Part shown: positions 24,911-33,638 of the stretch, in pieces
How positions within the stretch are numbered: position 1 is the stretch's first letter
Layout of the letters: every line of letters starts with the position of its first letter
Notes under the pieces: model-generated
What the model was told of the DNA's origin: nothing
What the model saw: the letters and a program-made list of their open reading frames with translations, nothing else
The model's database searches: none
NCBI GenBank assembly: GCA_003139095.1
Contig: PLHW01000019.1
Coordinates: 10,187-74,186 of the forward strand
Source of the DNA: Acidobacteriaceae bacterium
Lineage (GTDB): Bacteria; Acidobacteriota; Terriglobia; Terriglobales; Acidobacteriaceae
Length of the DNA: 64,000 nt
Direction: 5' to 3'
Position numbers and translations under genes: made by a program

Positions 24911-26344
24911 ATGGCTTCACCGGCAGTAGATTTTGCGCGTTCCAATCAGTCCCGCTTTGTCGATGAGTTGAAGAACCTCCTCCGCATTCCCAGCATCAGC
25001 ACGCTTGACGAGCACAAATCGGATGTGCAGAAGGCCGCCGATTTTGTCGCCGACGAACTGCGGCGCATCGGCATGAACAATGTCGAAGTGATCCCCACCA
25101 AGGGACATCCTCTTCTTTATGCCGATTGGCTCCACGCCCCCGGCAAGCCCACCGTCCTGATGTATGCGCACTATGACGTCCAGCCGCCCGACCCGCTGAA
25201 TGAGTGGAAATCGCCGCCGTTCGTTGATAAAGATGCGTACTCCGTAAAGGGCGACGAAGCACAAGCTTCGATGCAAGGTTGGACGTTGCCGCCCGAGCGC
25301 AACAACAACATCTACGCCCGCGGCGCGGTCGACGATAAAGGCCAGCTCTGGATGGAAGTGAAAGCCCTCGAGTCGCTCTTTCACGCGCACGACGGCAAGC
25401 TGCCGATCAACGTCAAAATCATTTTTGAAGGTGAGGAAGAAGTGGGCGGCGAATCCATCGCCGAATATGTCGGCAAGCAAAAAGCCAAGCTGAAAGCCGA
25501 CTTTGCCCTGGTCTGCGACACGGAACTTTTCGCGCCCAATCTTCCCACTCTCTGCGTCGGGCTGCGCGGTCTCGTTTACACCGAGATCGAAGCCTTCGGC
25601 GCCAAGACCGACCTCCACTCCGGCGTCTACGGCGGCGCTGCTCCCAATCCCTTATTCGCGCTCATCGAAATCATCGGCAAGCTCAAAGACGCCAAGGGCA
25701 AAGTCCTCATCCCCGGCTTCTACAGCAAGGTCAAAGCGCCCAGCAAAGACGAGCTGAAAGCCTGGAAGCGCCTGCCCTTTAATGAAGAGCACTATCGCAA
25801 AACCGAAGTCGGCTCCAAAGTCCTCACCGGCGAACCCGGCTTCTCCGTCCTCTATCGCACCTGGGCGCGCCCCACGCTGGAAGTCCACGGCATGCCCGGA
25901 GGCTTCACCGCTCCCGGCGCTAAAACCGTGATTCCCGCCAAGGCCGCGGCAAAAGTTTCCATGCGCATGGTCCCCAATCAGGATCCCGACGACATCCTCA
26001 AGCGCTTCACGGCCTATGTAAAAAAGCTCACGCCCAAGGGCATTGAAACCAAAATAAAAGTCTGGAGCAAAGGCCCCGCTTGCGTCGTCGGCACGGACAA
26101 TCATTTCATCCGCGCCGCCACTGAAGCGCTGCACGATACGTTCAAAAAAGACACCGTCTTCATTCGCTCCGGCGGCTCCATTCCCATCGTCACCGACTTT
26201 CAGGACGTGCTGAAGATTCCATCCGTCATGATGGGCTTCGGCCTCCCCGACGACAACCTGCATGCCCCGAATGAAAAGTTTCACATTCCGAACTTCCATC
26301 GTGGCATCGAAACCATCTGTCTGTTTTTCGAAAAGCTCGGCTAA
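24911..26344 (+). CDS. M20-family metallopeptidase (dipeptidase, CNDP/PepV type)
   Basis: The 477-residue product shows the M20 metal and catalytic motifs in order: MYAHYDVQPPDP with His87 and Asp89, GAVDDKGQ with the bridging Asp near 141, GEEEVGGESI near 174 with the general-base Glu and a ligand Glu, and CDTELF near 202 with a metal Asp. The C-terminal His ligand is within DNLHAPNEKFH. Residues about 210-330 form the dimerisation lid. Such enzymes cleave dipeptides or short peptides in the cytosol; the exact substrate is unknown. I chose ATG 24911 (AAAGG upstream); the longer frame to 24836 has no family support. Confidence 0.92.
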   Translation: MASPAVDFARSNQSRFVDELKNLLRIPSISTLDEHKSDVQKAADFVADELRRIGMNNVEVIPTKGHPLLYADWLHAPGKPTVLMYAHYDVQPPDPLNEWKSPPFVDKDAYSVKGDEAQASMQGWTLPPERNNNIYARGAVDDKGQLWMEVKALESLFHAHDGKLPINVKIIFEGEEEVGGESIAEYVGKQKAKLKADFALVCDTELFAPNLPTLCVGLRGLVYTEIEAFGAKTDLHSGVYGGAAPNPLFALIEIIGKLKDAKGKVLIPGFYSKVKAPSKDELKAWKRLPFNEEHYRKTEVGSKVLTGEPGFSVLYRTWARPTLEVHGMPGGFTAPGAKTVIPAKAAAKVSMRMVPNQDPDDILKRFTAYVKKLTPKGIETKIKVWSKGPACVVGTDNHFIRAATEALHDTFKKDTVFIRSGGSIPIVTDFQDVLKIPSVMMGFGLPDDNLHAPNEKFHIPNFHRGIETICLFFEKLG

Positions 26345-26475
26345 CTCGACTTATAGCAACTTACTCCCCTCTCCGCGTAGTGGCTAAGGTCACCAGACTT
26401 CAGCCACTACCGCGACCGAGCCTTTTAGCTCTTGCCATCGCCCGCCGCGAGACTACAATTACTTTGGAGGCTTTT

Positions 26476-28311
26476 ATGTCCAGATTCAGCCTGTGCGCCC
26501 TCGTTTCGACGCTCCTCATCTGTGCTCCTATATGTGCATTCGCCCAGCACGGCGGTGGTGGCGGCGGCCGCGGCACGAGCGGCTCCACTCCCGTGGCGCA
26601 TGGCTCCACGGGTTCCGCCGTCAACAATGCCCCCGAGCCCGACTTTGTACCCGCCTCGACCGCCACGCGCGCCGAGGACGAGGCCCGCGTCGAATTCAAA
26701 AGCGAAGTCGTCCTAGTCCAGTTTCCCGTGGTCGTCGTCGACAAATCCGGCAAGCACATTCCGAATTTGAAGAAAGAAGATTTTCAAATCTGGGAGAGCG
26801 GCAAAGAGCAGAAGCTCACCACCTTCGAAGAGGTCGTCACTAACACGACTCCGCTCGTCGCCCCCATTAAATCCGCTACCGGCGAGTTCCACAACCTCAC
26901 CGCCGCCACCGGAGAGCCACCACGGTCCACCATGATCGTCGCCCTTGATACCGTCAACACCCCACTGCTCGACCAGACCTATGGCCGCAAAGAGCTGCTG
27001 AAATTTCTCGCCAAGAATCTCGACTCCAGCCAGGTCTTCGGGTTAGTGGTGATCACTTCCAGCGGCCTCAAGGTCATTCACGGCCTCACTGGCGACTCCA
27101 AAGAACTCATCGAGGCTCTCAACAAAGTGACCAGCGAACTTCCCGCCACGACGGGCCTGAGCGTCGATGCGCAGGCCGCCGCGGTCAGCGGAGATAGGCC
27201 GGTCTTAGACCCGTTCGCATTCGCCGCCGGGGGCGGCAACACACTCAGCATGCTGGAAAACTTTGAGAATGGCGCCGACGCCTCCGTCGCCACCTTCCAA
27301 CAGGACGCGGCCATCGAGACCACGATGAACGCCTTTCTCGGCATCGCCTGGTCCATGGAAGGCATTCCCGGCAAGAAATCCATCGTCTGGGCCACCGGCG
27401 GCATGCCCTTCTATCTCGACTCCGCTTCCACCGTTCCCGGCGGATACCTCTCCAACCTTTATGAGCGCACCATGGCCGTGCTCAATGAGTCGAGCATTTC
27501 CGTTTATCCCGTCGACGTCCGCGGCCTCGTGAACACCTCGCTCGAAGCCGAGCCCGCCCGCCGCAACATGCCCACGAGCGGGGTATCTCGCGCCAATGAC
27601 GCCATGCGCCAAGCCTCCGGCCGCAGTTGGCTCAACACCTCCACCACCGATTCCCTGCGTGACTTTGCCGCGATGACCGGCGGCAAAGCGTTCTACAATA
27701 ACAACGATATTGCCGGCTTATTCAAGCGCGCCGTCGACGACTGCTCCTCTTATTATCTTGTCGGTTACTACCTCGACACCAAAAATACTCATCCCGGCTG
27801 GCGGCCATTAAAGGTCAAACTGCGCGACAAAGAGAAAGACAAAGAAGCCGAAGTCCGCGCCCGCACCGGATTCTTAGTGACCAACGCCACCGTCAATCCC
27901 GACATCGCCCGCAAGAGCGATCTCGACTTTGCCGCCATCTCTCCCTTCGACAGCACTGGCCTGCCCGTGACGGTTCGCTGGCTCGGCACAGCTCCCGATG
28001 GCGCGAAGAAGAAGATCCAGTTCGGTCTTCAACTGCCCTCGAAGGCCCTCACGCTCGGCACCGAAAACCTGCTCAACTTCGACTACATCGCGACCGTCTA
28101 CGGCGCCAAAGACAGCAAGCAGGCGAGCAGCCTCACCAAAACCATCAAGGGCAACATCCCCAGCGATCGCGTTGCCAAGTTCCAAAGCGAGGGCCTGGGC
28201 CTCAAGAACGAAATCGAACTTCCGCCCGGCGACTACTTAGTAAGATTCGTGGTCCGCGACGACGTCTCCGGCAAGATCGGAAGCGTCTCGGCTCCGCTGA
28301 CCGTCAACTGA
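26476..28311 (+). CDS. VWFA-related secreted protein of acidobacterial type (TIGR03436)
   Basis: The 611-residue product has a signal peptide (SRFSLCALVSTLLICAPICAFAQ), a Gly-rich linker, and the TIGR03436 entry block VEFKSEVVLVQFPVVVVDKSGKHIPNLKKEDFQIWESGKEQKLTTFEE (about 75-120). A von Willebrand factor A-like domain follows (MIVALDTVNTPLLDQTYGRKELLKFL; VFGLVVITSSGLKVI; KKSIVWATGGMPFYLD) and the family ending SSYYLVGYYLDTKN. Proteins of this family are abundant in Acidobacteriota and lack an assigned function; the C-terminal 150 residues look beta-rich. GGAGG lies six bases before ATG 26476; the longer frame to 26380 is rejected. Confidence 0.9.
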   Translation: MSRFSLCALVSTLLICAPICAFAQHGGGGGGRGTSGSTPVAHGSTGSAVNNAPEPDFVPASTATRAEDEARVEFKSEVVLVQFPVVVVDKSGKHIPNLKKEDFQIWESGKEQKLTTFEEVVTNTTPLVAPIKSATGEFHNLTAATGEPPRSTMIVALDTVNTPLLDQTYGRKELLKFLAKNLDSSQVFGLVVITSSGLKVIHGLTGDSKELIEALNKVTSELPATTGLSVDAQAAAVSGDRPVLDPFAFAAGGGNTLSMLENFENGADASVATFQQDAAIETTMNAFLGIAWSMEGIPGKKSIVWATGGMPFYLDSASTVPGGYLSNLYERTMAVLNESSISVYPVDVRGLVNTSLEAEPARRNMPTSGVSRANDAMRQASGRSWLNTSTTDSLRDFAAMTGGKAFYNNNDIAGLFKRAVDDCSSYYLVGYYLDTKNTHPGWRPLKVKLRDKEKDKEAEVRARTGFLVTNATVNPDIARKSDLDFAAISPFDSTGLPVTVRWLGTAPDGAKKKIQFGLQLPSKALTLGTENLLNFDYIATVYGAKDSKQASSLTKTIKGNIPSDRVAKFQSEGLGLKNEIELPPGDYLVRFVVRDDVSGKIGSVSAPLTVN

Positions 28312-28543
28312 CGATGCCGTGTTTTCTTCAAAACATAAGGAAGCGAGCAGACCGTAACCCGAGCACAAGGTGAAGGGGTCGACATCGCAACGCCGACGCG
28401 GCGATTGTTCTCAATCCCACTCGGAGATTTGGCGCGCACAGAGGTTTATTCGCCGCAGATCCGCGGACAGAGTGTCCGAGTCGCACATTTTTACTTGCAA
28501 TGACTTGCAATAGTGCGATGGCGAAATCGCTCGGACCCGATCC

Positions 28544-29959
28544 TTATGGGTGCGTCATCTTTTCCGGCTTCACCAATGCGTCAAACTCTTCGCCAGTAAG
28601 ATGGCCTAGCTTGACAGCGGCTTCGCGCAGGCTGGAGTGCTCGACGTGGGCGGTGTGCGCGATCTTCGCCGCGTTGTCATAGCCCACCTTTGGAGCGAGC
28701 GCCGTTACCAGCATCAGCGAATTCTTCACATACCGGTCGACCTTAGCGCGATCCACTTCAATGCCCTTGATCATGTATTCGACATAGCCGTGGCAGGCGT
28801 CGGTGACGAGCGTGACCGAGTGCAGGAAGTTATAAATGATGACCGGCTTGTACACGTTGAGCTCGAAGTTGCCCTGCGAGCCGGCGAATCCGACGGCGGC
28901 GGTCGCGCCGTGAACCTGCACGCAGACCATGGTCATGGCCTCGCACTGCGTGGGATTGACCTTGCCGGGCATGATGGAGGAGCCGGGCTCGTTCTCAGGA
29001 ATGGACAGCTCGCCGAGGCCGCAGCGGGGGCCGGACGCGAGCCAGCGAATGTCGTTGGAAATTTTCATGAGCGAGGCGGCGAGAGTTTCCATCGCGCCCT
29101 GGGCGAACACGAGTTCGTCGTGCGCGGAAAGTGCGGCAAACTTGTTGGGGTGCGAGCGGAAGGGAAGTGACGTGAGTTCCGCGATTTTCCTGGCGGCGCG
29201 CTCGGCAAATTCGGGATGCGTGTTCAGGCCGGTGCCGACGGCGGTGCCGCCGATGGCCAGGTCGTAGAGGCCTTCGAGGGCCTGCTCTAGGCGATGGATG
29301 TCGCGGTCGAGGAGGCTGGCCCAGCCGCCGAATTCCTGACCGATGGTTAGAGGGACGGCGTCTTGCAGGTGTGTGCGGCCGATTTTTACTATGTTGTCGA
29401 ATTCTTTGGCCTTGGCCGCGATGGCGTCGCGCACGGTTTTGATGGCGGGGATGAGCGCGTTCTTCACGCGCTCGGCGGCGGCAATGTGCATCGCCGTGGG
29501 GAACGTGTCGTTGGAGGACTGCGACATGTTGACGTGATCGTTGGGATGGACGGGCTTCTTGCTGCCCATCTCGCCGCCGGCGATTTCGATGGCGCGATTC
29601 GAGATGACCTCATTCACATTCATGTTGGTCTGCGTGCCTGAGCCGGTTTGCCAGATGCGGAGGGGAAACTGGTCATTTAACTTGCCAGCGATAACTTCGT
29701 CGGCGGCCTGCACGATGAGGTTCGCGATGTTGGCGGGGAGCTTGCCGAGATCCTGATTGACGAGCGCGCACGCCTTTTTCAGGGTGCCGAATGCGCGGAT
29801 GAGTTCGGGAGGCATGGTGTCGCGTCCGATGTTGAAGTGGAGGAGCGAGCGCTCGGTCTGCGCTCCCCAGTAAACGTTGGCGGGGACTTCGATCTTGCCC
29901 ATGCTGTCGGATTCGGTGCGGGTCTTCAATTGAGTCGGGACTTCGGTAAGAGTGGCCAT
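28544..29959 (-). CDS. fumC: Fumarate hydratase class II FumC
   Basis: FumC interconverts fumarate and malate in the TCA cycle without an iron-sulfur cluster. The 471-residue product contains all three aspartase/fumarase signature regions: [15 protein letters not shown] near 100-115, [24 protein letters not shown] near 137-160, and the lyase signature [15 protein letters not shown] near 320-334 with the mobile-loop serine. Length and start are canonical. It is monocistronic here; other TCA genes of the window are 17-35 kb away. Confidence 0.97.
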   Translation of the reverse strand: MATLTEVPTQLKTRTESDSMGKIEVPANVYWGAQTERSLLHFNIGRDTMPPELIRAFGTLKKACALVNQDLGKLPANIANLIVQAADEVIAGKLNDQFPLRIWQTGSGTQTNMNVNEVISNRAIEIAGGEMGSKKPVHPNDHVNMSQSSNDTFPTAMHIAAAERVKNALIPAIKTVRDAIAAKAKEFDNIVKIGRTHLQDAVPLTIGQEFGGWASLLDRDIHRLEQALEGLYDLAIGGTAVGTGLNTHPEFAERAARKIAELTSLPFRSHPNKFAALSAHDELVFAQGAMETLAASLMKISNDIRWLASGPRCGLGELSIPENEPGSSIMPGKVNPTQCEAMTMVCVQVHGATAAVGFAGSQGNFELNVYKPVIIYNFLHSVTLVTDACHGYVEYMIKGIEVDRAKVDRYVKNSLMLVTALAPKVGYDNAAKIAHTAHVEHSSLREAAVKLGHLTGEEFDALVKPEKMTHP

Positions 29960-30048
29960 GATGGAATCTCCTGTTACGAGAACCGATTATTATACGGCGC
30001 GAAGTTCGCACGGGGCGAAAAACCGCGCGGCGGTTGAGAAGTGGGCGG

Positions 30049-30101
30049 AAAAACCGAGGGCCGGGGAAAAGAGTTTGCGAACAAACTCGACGGCCCCGGC
30101 C
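30049..30101 (-). terminator. Hairpin with T-run, probable terminator downstream of the 30140 gene
   Basis: On the minus strand an outer stem GGCCGGGG/CCCCGGCC (30094-30101 with 30059-30066) encloses an inner perfect stem GAGTTTG/CAAACTC with a 4-nt loop (30071-30088). It is followed six bases later by TTTTT (30049-30053). The structure lies between the gene ending at 30140 and the start of fumC, both on the minus strand. Confidence 0.55.
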
Positions 30102-30139
30102 GCTAATGTTAAAGAGCGACGATTTTTATTTGCCGCAAC

Positions 30140-30514
30140 TTATTTGGCGCAACTGGTACTGACCATCTTTACGCCAGAGACTTGCAGATCGGCGTGTTGT
30201 CTGTCTCCCATTTCTTTCTTTTCTGAAGGTTGGCTTTTTACTTCCTGGGCTTTGGAGCGGTGCGCGACCGTGCCGGTTACGGTGACGGTGTGGCCAACGT
30301 GATCGGCGAGGGGCACGTCGGCGTTGGGATAAAGCTCCCAATGCTTGCCTTCGGTGCTGATGAGGAAAAACCCTCCGGACTCGGTACCTTGCTGGAGACA
30401 ACCGGTGATGGTCTGTGCCGCGGATGCCTTGTCGTTGGCCATTTGCGGCGCGGCGAACAACAGGACTGAGCTCAGGCTGACGAGTAGAAACAGCCATGCG
30501 AGTTTCTGGATCAT
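30140..30514 (-). CDS. Small secreted protein (DUF5818-like, acidobacterial)
   Basis: The 124-residue product has a signal peptide (QKLAWLFLLVSLSSVLLFAAP). The compact mature domain begins QTITGCLQQGTESGGFFLISTEGKHWELYP and continues with GHTVTVTGTVAHR, an OB-like pattern in which a short beta protein reports 'entity, value, tolerance to property'. Similar small exported proteins are common in Acidobacteriota (I believe listed as DUF5818, not verified); the gene at 54175 has the same layout. AGGAGAA precedes the ATG. Function unknown. Confidence 0.75.
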   Translation of the reverse strand: MIQKLAWLFLLVSLSSVLLFAAPQMANDKASAAQTITGCLQQGTESGGFFLISTEGKHWELYPNADVPLADHVGHTVTVTGTVAHRSKAQEVKSQPSEKKEMGDRQHADLQVSGVKMVSTSCAK

Positions 30515-30721
30515 GATTTATGTTCTCCTACTATAGGGCCTAGTATGAGCTTTTTCGGGGGAAATGGCTATGCCTTGCATCACATCTGGTCTTCGAGTTT
30601 CGGCGTGACGCGTTTTTGACCTGCCAACTACGAATGCCGCTTGAACTCACGGTTTGCCATCCAAAGCCTGCAACCTGCGCGACTACAATATTCGCACCCT
30701 ATCGTTCGTCTATATCTGTAG

Positions 30722-31348
30722 ATGAAGGACGCGGCTAGCTTAGAGCGGACGAACGTGCTGATGGGCGCGCGCGCGGCTGCGCGAATGAGCGAGCGGATGA
30801 GCGTCGAACAGGACCGGAAAATCTCGGAGGCGGTGGAGCGGGACGAGTCGCGGCTGCGCAAGTTCATCCGGCGGCGGGTGGCGGATCCGCTGGATGCGGA
30901 AGACATTTTGCAGGAGGTGTTCTACGAGTTGGTGGAAGCAAACCGGTTGCTGATGCCGATCGAACACGTGACGGGATGGCTGTTTCGGGTGGCGCGGAAC
31001 CGGATTACGGATCTGTTCCGGAAGAAGAAGCCGGAGAGACTTGGGGATGCGGTTGCGGGAGATGGGGAAGAGTTGCGGGTAGAGGAGTTGCTGCCTTCTC
31101 CGGATGCGGGACCCGATGCGCTTTATGCGCGCGGCGTGCTGCTGGAGGAACTGGAGTTTGCGCTCGAGGAATTGCCGGAGGAACAGCGCGCGGTGTTTGT
31201 TGGACACGAGATTGAAGGGCGGTCGTTTAAAGAGATGGCGGCGGAAACGGGAGTGAGCGTGAATACGCTCCTGGCGCGGAAGCGTTATGCGGTGCTGCAT
31301 TTGCGGGAACGGTTGCAGACAATTTACGAGGAATTCAGGAAGGGTTGA
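30722..31348 (+). CDS. ECF-type RNA polymerase sigma factor
   Basis: The 208-residue product has sigma region 2 (RLRKFIRRRVADPLDAEDILQEVFYELVEANR, then HVTGWLFRVARNRITDLFRKKK, residues about 40-100). Sigma region 4 follows (ALEELPEEQRAVFVGHEIEGRSFKEMAAETGVSVNTLLARKRYAVLHLRERL, about 143-195). The ATG at 30722 is the longest start; ATGs at 30785 and 30797 are also possible and nearer the usual domain boundary. A small membrane protein gene follows 33 bases downstream and is the likely partner; no classical anti-sigma with a zinc motif is seen. Confidence 0.92.
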   Translation: MKDAASLERTNVLMGARAAARMSERMSVEQDRKISEAVERDESRLRKFIRRRVADPLDAEDILQEVFYELVEANRLLMPIEHVTGWLFRVARNRITDLFRKKKPERLGDAVAGDGEELRVEELLPSPDAGPDALYARGVLLEELEFALEELPEEQRAVFVGHEIEGRSFKEMAAETGVSVNTLLARKRYAVLHLRERLQTIYEEFRKG

Positions 31349-31381
31349 GATTGCGAGTTTAGGAAACGCGAGGAAATGAAT

Positions 31382-31711
31382 ATGAGACCGAAGTGGATGA
31401 AGATGATGATGATTGCTCCGTTCGCGATCGTGGCGATACTGTTGTTCATCGCGGCCGGCGGCGAAATTGTGATGCACTTGTGGAATTGGCTGCTGCCGCC
31501 GCTTTTCGGGTGGAGGGTGATCACTTTCTGGCAGGCGCTGGGGATGCTGGTGCTGTGCCGGATTTTGTTTGGCGGGATCAGCGGTCGCGGGTTGCACCGG
31601 TCGCGGCGGCGGCGCATGGGCGAGCGCTGGGAGCGCATGACGCCGGAGGAGCGGGAGAAATTCCGGCAGGGGATGGGATGCGGCGCGGGGCCAGTGGAGA
31701 GGAAGGCGTAG
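31382..31711 (+). CDS. Small membrane protein cotranscribed with ECF sigma factor
   Basis: The 109-residue product has two hydrophobic segments (MMMIAPFAIVAILLFIAAGGEIVMHLW and VITFWQALGMLVLCRILFGG) joined by NWLLPPLFGWR, then a basic tail with MGERWERMTPEEREKFRQGM. The motif LFGWRVITFWQALG is, from memory, seen in many small proteins encoded beside ECF sigma genes in Acidobacteriota and Bacteroidota. It may act as an anti-sigma or sensor; I infer this only from position. ATG 31382 fits the GCGAGGA Shine-Dalgarno better than ATG 31376. Confidence 0.8.
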   Translation: MRPKWMKMMMIAPFAIVAILLFIAAGGEIVMHLWNWLLPPLFGWRVITFWQALGMLVLCRILFGGISGRGLHRSRRRRMGERWERMTPEEREKFRQGMGCGAGPVERKA

Positions 31712-31756
31712 GCGCGGTGGGAAAGGCAAAGCCTATAGTGCGAATCGGACTGCTAG

Positions 31757-31790
31757 CCCACCCTTCGCAAAGTGCGCGAAGGATGGGGGG
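31757..31790. repeat. Dispersed palindromic repeat (CACCC-TTCGC type)
   Basis: The sequence from CCCACCC through CTTCGC and GCGCGAAG to GGATGGGG forms a hairpin. A second copy with the same framework is at 34467-34510. It lies 20 bases before another repeat family at 31810-31894, so this short spacer is a repeat cluster. Confidence 0.65.
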
Positions 31791-31809
31791 CGCCATTGGG
31801 AGTTGTGAT

Positions 31810-31894
31810 GGGGATAGGAAGTCAGAATCCCCGCCCCTTCGGCTCCGCTCAGGGCAGGCTCTGTCGCACAGAACGCGACAAGGACGGGGCACCC
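31810..31894. repeat. Dispersed hairpin repeat with nested insertion
   Basis: This is the second copy of the element at 13661-13720. The left part (GGGGATAGG to CCCCGCCC) and right part (TGTCGCA to GGACGGGGCACCC) match. About 25 bases resembling TTCGGCTCCGCTCAGGGCAGG (31837-31861) interrupt one stem arm. Confidence 0.7.
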
Positions 31895-31933
31895 CAGTGG
31901 GAGGATGGTGACGGCGAGATCAAGGTCCTCGAC

Positions 31934-33031
31934 TTACTTATGATTCTGCTGGTTTTGGTCGGACAACTTTCTTATTGCCTTGGCTAAGTCGGGGAGTTTG
32001 TTGAAGACGGCGGAGCAGCGGAGCCACAGTTTGTTGTCGATGGCGGGATAGCCGCTCACGGTTTTGCCGGGTTCTACGTCGTTGGGGATGCCGGATTGGG
32101 CGGTGGCTATGGCGTTGTCTCCGATTTTGCAGTGGCCGGCTACTCCGACCTGGCCGGCGAGGATCACGTTGTTGCCAACTTCGGTGGAACCGGCGAGGCC
32201 GACCTGGGCGCAGAGTAAGGTGTCCTCACCGACGGTGGAGGCGTGGCCTACCTGGACTAAGTTGTCGATTTTTGCGCCGCGGGAAATTGTAGTGTGGCCG
32301 ACGGCGGCGCGGTCGATGCAGGAGTTGGCCTGGATCTCGACGTCGCTGGCGATGATTACGTTGCCGGACTGTAGGATTTTGTGCCAGCGCGGCTTCTCGG
32401 TTTTATCGCCCTCAGTTTTGTCCCCCTCAGTTTTACCTCCCTCAGTTTTATCCGCTTCAGCTTTATCCTCTGCGGTGGTTTTGGCGAAGCCGAAGCCGTC
32501 GGAGCCTACGATTGCGCCGTTTTGTAGGATCACGTTGTCGCCGATTTGGCAGAACTCGCGGACTACGGCGTGGGTGTGGGCGAAGAAGTTGTGGCCGATT
32601 TGGGCTCCGCGATAGATGGCGACGTGAGCGAGGAGAACGGCGTGGTTGCCAATGCGGGCGTCGGCGTCGATGGTGACGTAGGGGCCGAGGTGAGCGCCGG
32701 GGCCGAGCGTGGCGCTGGGATGGACTACGGCGGTGGGATGGATTCCGGGAGCGTATTGCGGGGGCTGATAGAAAAGCTCGATGGCGCGGGCCCAGGCGAG
32801 GTAGGGATTTTTTGTGCGCAGCATGCCGGTGGAGATGGCGGGGAAATTTTCGTCGACGATGACGGCGGAGGCGCAGGTGGTTTTGGCGGCGTGGGCGTAC
32901 TTGGGATTGCTGACGAAGGTGAGCTGGCCGGGGACGGCGTGCTCGATGCCGGCGACGCCGGAGATGTCGGCGTCGGGGGAGGCGTTTTCGATCTTTGCGC
33001 CGAGGGCTTCGGCGATTTGCGAGATCTTCAT
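31934..33031 (-). CDS. lpxD: UDP-3-O-(3-hydroxyacyl)glucosamine N-acyltransferase LpxD
   Basis: LpxD adds the second acyl chain in lipid A synthesis. The 365-residue product has the uridine-binding N-terminal domain (to about 100; VSNPKYAHAAKTT, NPYLAWARAIELF) and a left-handed beta-helix of hexad repeats. It contains the family blocks IGSDGFGFA-like (IVGSDGFGFAKTT) near 180 and NSCIDRAAVGHTTI near 240, with the catalytic His region downstream (QVGHAST, GVAGHCKIGD). An insertion of five DKTEG-like pentapeptides sits just after GFGFAKTT, in the loop before the next coil. The ATG at 33031 has AAAGGTG upstream, and that site lies in a hairpin. Confidence 0.95.
   Translation of the reverse strand: MKISQIAEALGAKIENASPDADISGVAGIEHAVPGQLTFVSNPKYAHAAKTTCASAVIVDENFPAISTGMLRTKNPYLAWARAIELFYQPPQYAPGIHPTAVVHPSATLGPGAHLGPYVTIDADARIGNHAVLLAHVAIYRGAQIGHNFFAHTHAVVREFCQIGDNVILQNGAIVGSDGFGFAKTTAEDKAEADKTEGGKTEGDKTEGDKTEKPRWHKILQSGNVIIASDVEIQANSCIDRAAVGHTTISRGAKIDNLVQVGHASTVGEDTLLCAQVGLAGSTEVGNNVILAGQVGVAGHCKIGDNAIATAQSGIPNDVEPGKTVSGYPAIDNKLWLRCSAVFNKLPDLAKAIRKLSDQNQQNHK
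32396..32470. repeat. 15-bp minisatellite inside lpxD
   Basis: Five tandem units of consensus CTCAGTTTTATCCCC (plus strand) encode the pentapeptide repeat GDKTE on the minus strand. Units two to four differ from the consensus by only a few bases. The 15-bp period keeps the reading frame, so copy number could change without breaking the gene. Confidence 0.85.
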
Positions 33032-33038
33032 GGCATTA

Positions 33039-33058
33039 CACCTTTCTGGCGAAAGGTG
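33039..33058 (-). promoter_or_regulatory. Hairpin covering the lpxD ribosome binding site
   Basis: In the lpxD leader the arms CACCTTTC and GAAAGGTG form a perfect 8-bp stem with a 4-nt loop. The 3' arm is the Shine-Dalgarno sequence (AAAGGTG), seven bases before the ATG. In the closed form the ribosome site would be hidden. Confidence 0.6.
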
Positions 33059-33209
33059 ATTGTAAATGCAAGGAAGTTCGGAGGAGGTGAGGTCAGATTT
33101 CGGGTTGGGGGCGCGGAGTGCGTGAGTTCCTGCCTGCTCGGGAGTGGTGCGGGTTTTGAGTGAAAATGGGATTTTGCGACAACAACGATTCGCGTTGCGA
33201 CGAGGATGA

Positions 33210-33638
33210 CTAGAAATCCCGGTTATCGGAAGGACAGCGGAACGCCACTTCGATACGAATCTGAACCGGAGCCGGTTCGCCCAAAGCTCTGCCCGGCTTG
33301 AACTTCCACTTCTTCACGGCCTCAATAGCCTGCTCGTCTAGTCCGTAGCCGACGGACCTAACAACGGAGATATCGTGAGTGAGACCATCGGTGCCGACTA
33401 CAACTGTCAGGACTACTGTTCCATTGATCTTTGCCTTCTCTGCTTCATGCGAACACTCGGGGGACGGTGCGCGCTTAACGGAGGGCGCTTTGCCGGCGCA
33501 TGGCGGAGGGTTGGTGTCGCCGCACTGTTTCAAGAATGGCTGCGAGTCCTGAGCAGCGGTTGGTTTCTCCTGCTGGGCGAAGGCGGAACCAACCAAACAT
33601 AGAAGAACGATTCGCGTTAAAAGTCGGAGGCAGCACAT
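33210..33638 (-). CDS. Secreted TonB C-terminal domain protein
   Basis: The 142-residue product has a signal peptide (LRLLTRIVLLCLVGSAFAQ) and a TonB-like C-terminal domain: INGTVVLTVVVGTDGLTHDISVVRSVGYGLDEQAIEAVKKWKFKPGRALGEPAPVQIRIEVAF. It lacks the N-terminal membrane anchor and Pro-rich spacer of true TonB proteins, so energy transduction is doubtful. Stand-alone exported TonB-C domains are common in Acidobacteriota. Four cysteines (two in CGDTNPPPCAG) may form disulfides. The ATG at 33638 is taken as the start. Confidence 0.85.
   Translation of the reverse strand: MCCLRLLTRIVLLCLVGSAFAQQEKPTAAQDSQPFLKQCGDTNPPPCAGKAPSVKRAPSPECSHEAEKAKINGTVVLTVVVGTDGLTHDISVVRSVGYGLDEQAIEAVKKWKFKPGRALGEPAPVQIRIEVAFRCPSDNRDF

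Noticed and set aside
32396-32470. Possible CRISPR-like array
   Set aside because: Units are 15 bp, contiguous, have no spacers and encode in-frame pentapeptides within lpxD.
33210-33638. True TonB energy transducer
   Set aside because: It lacks the membrane anchor and Pro-rich spacer, and no exbB/exbD are nearby.
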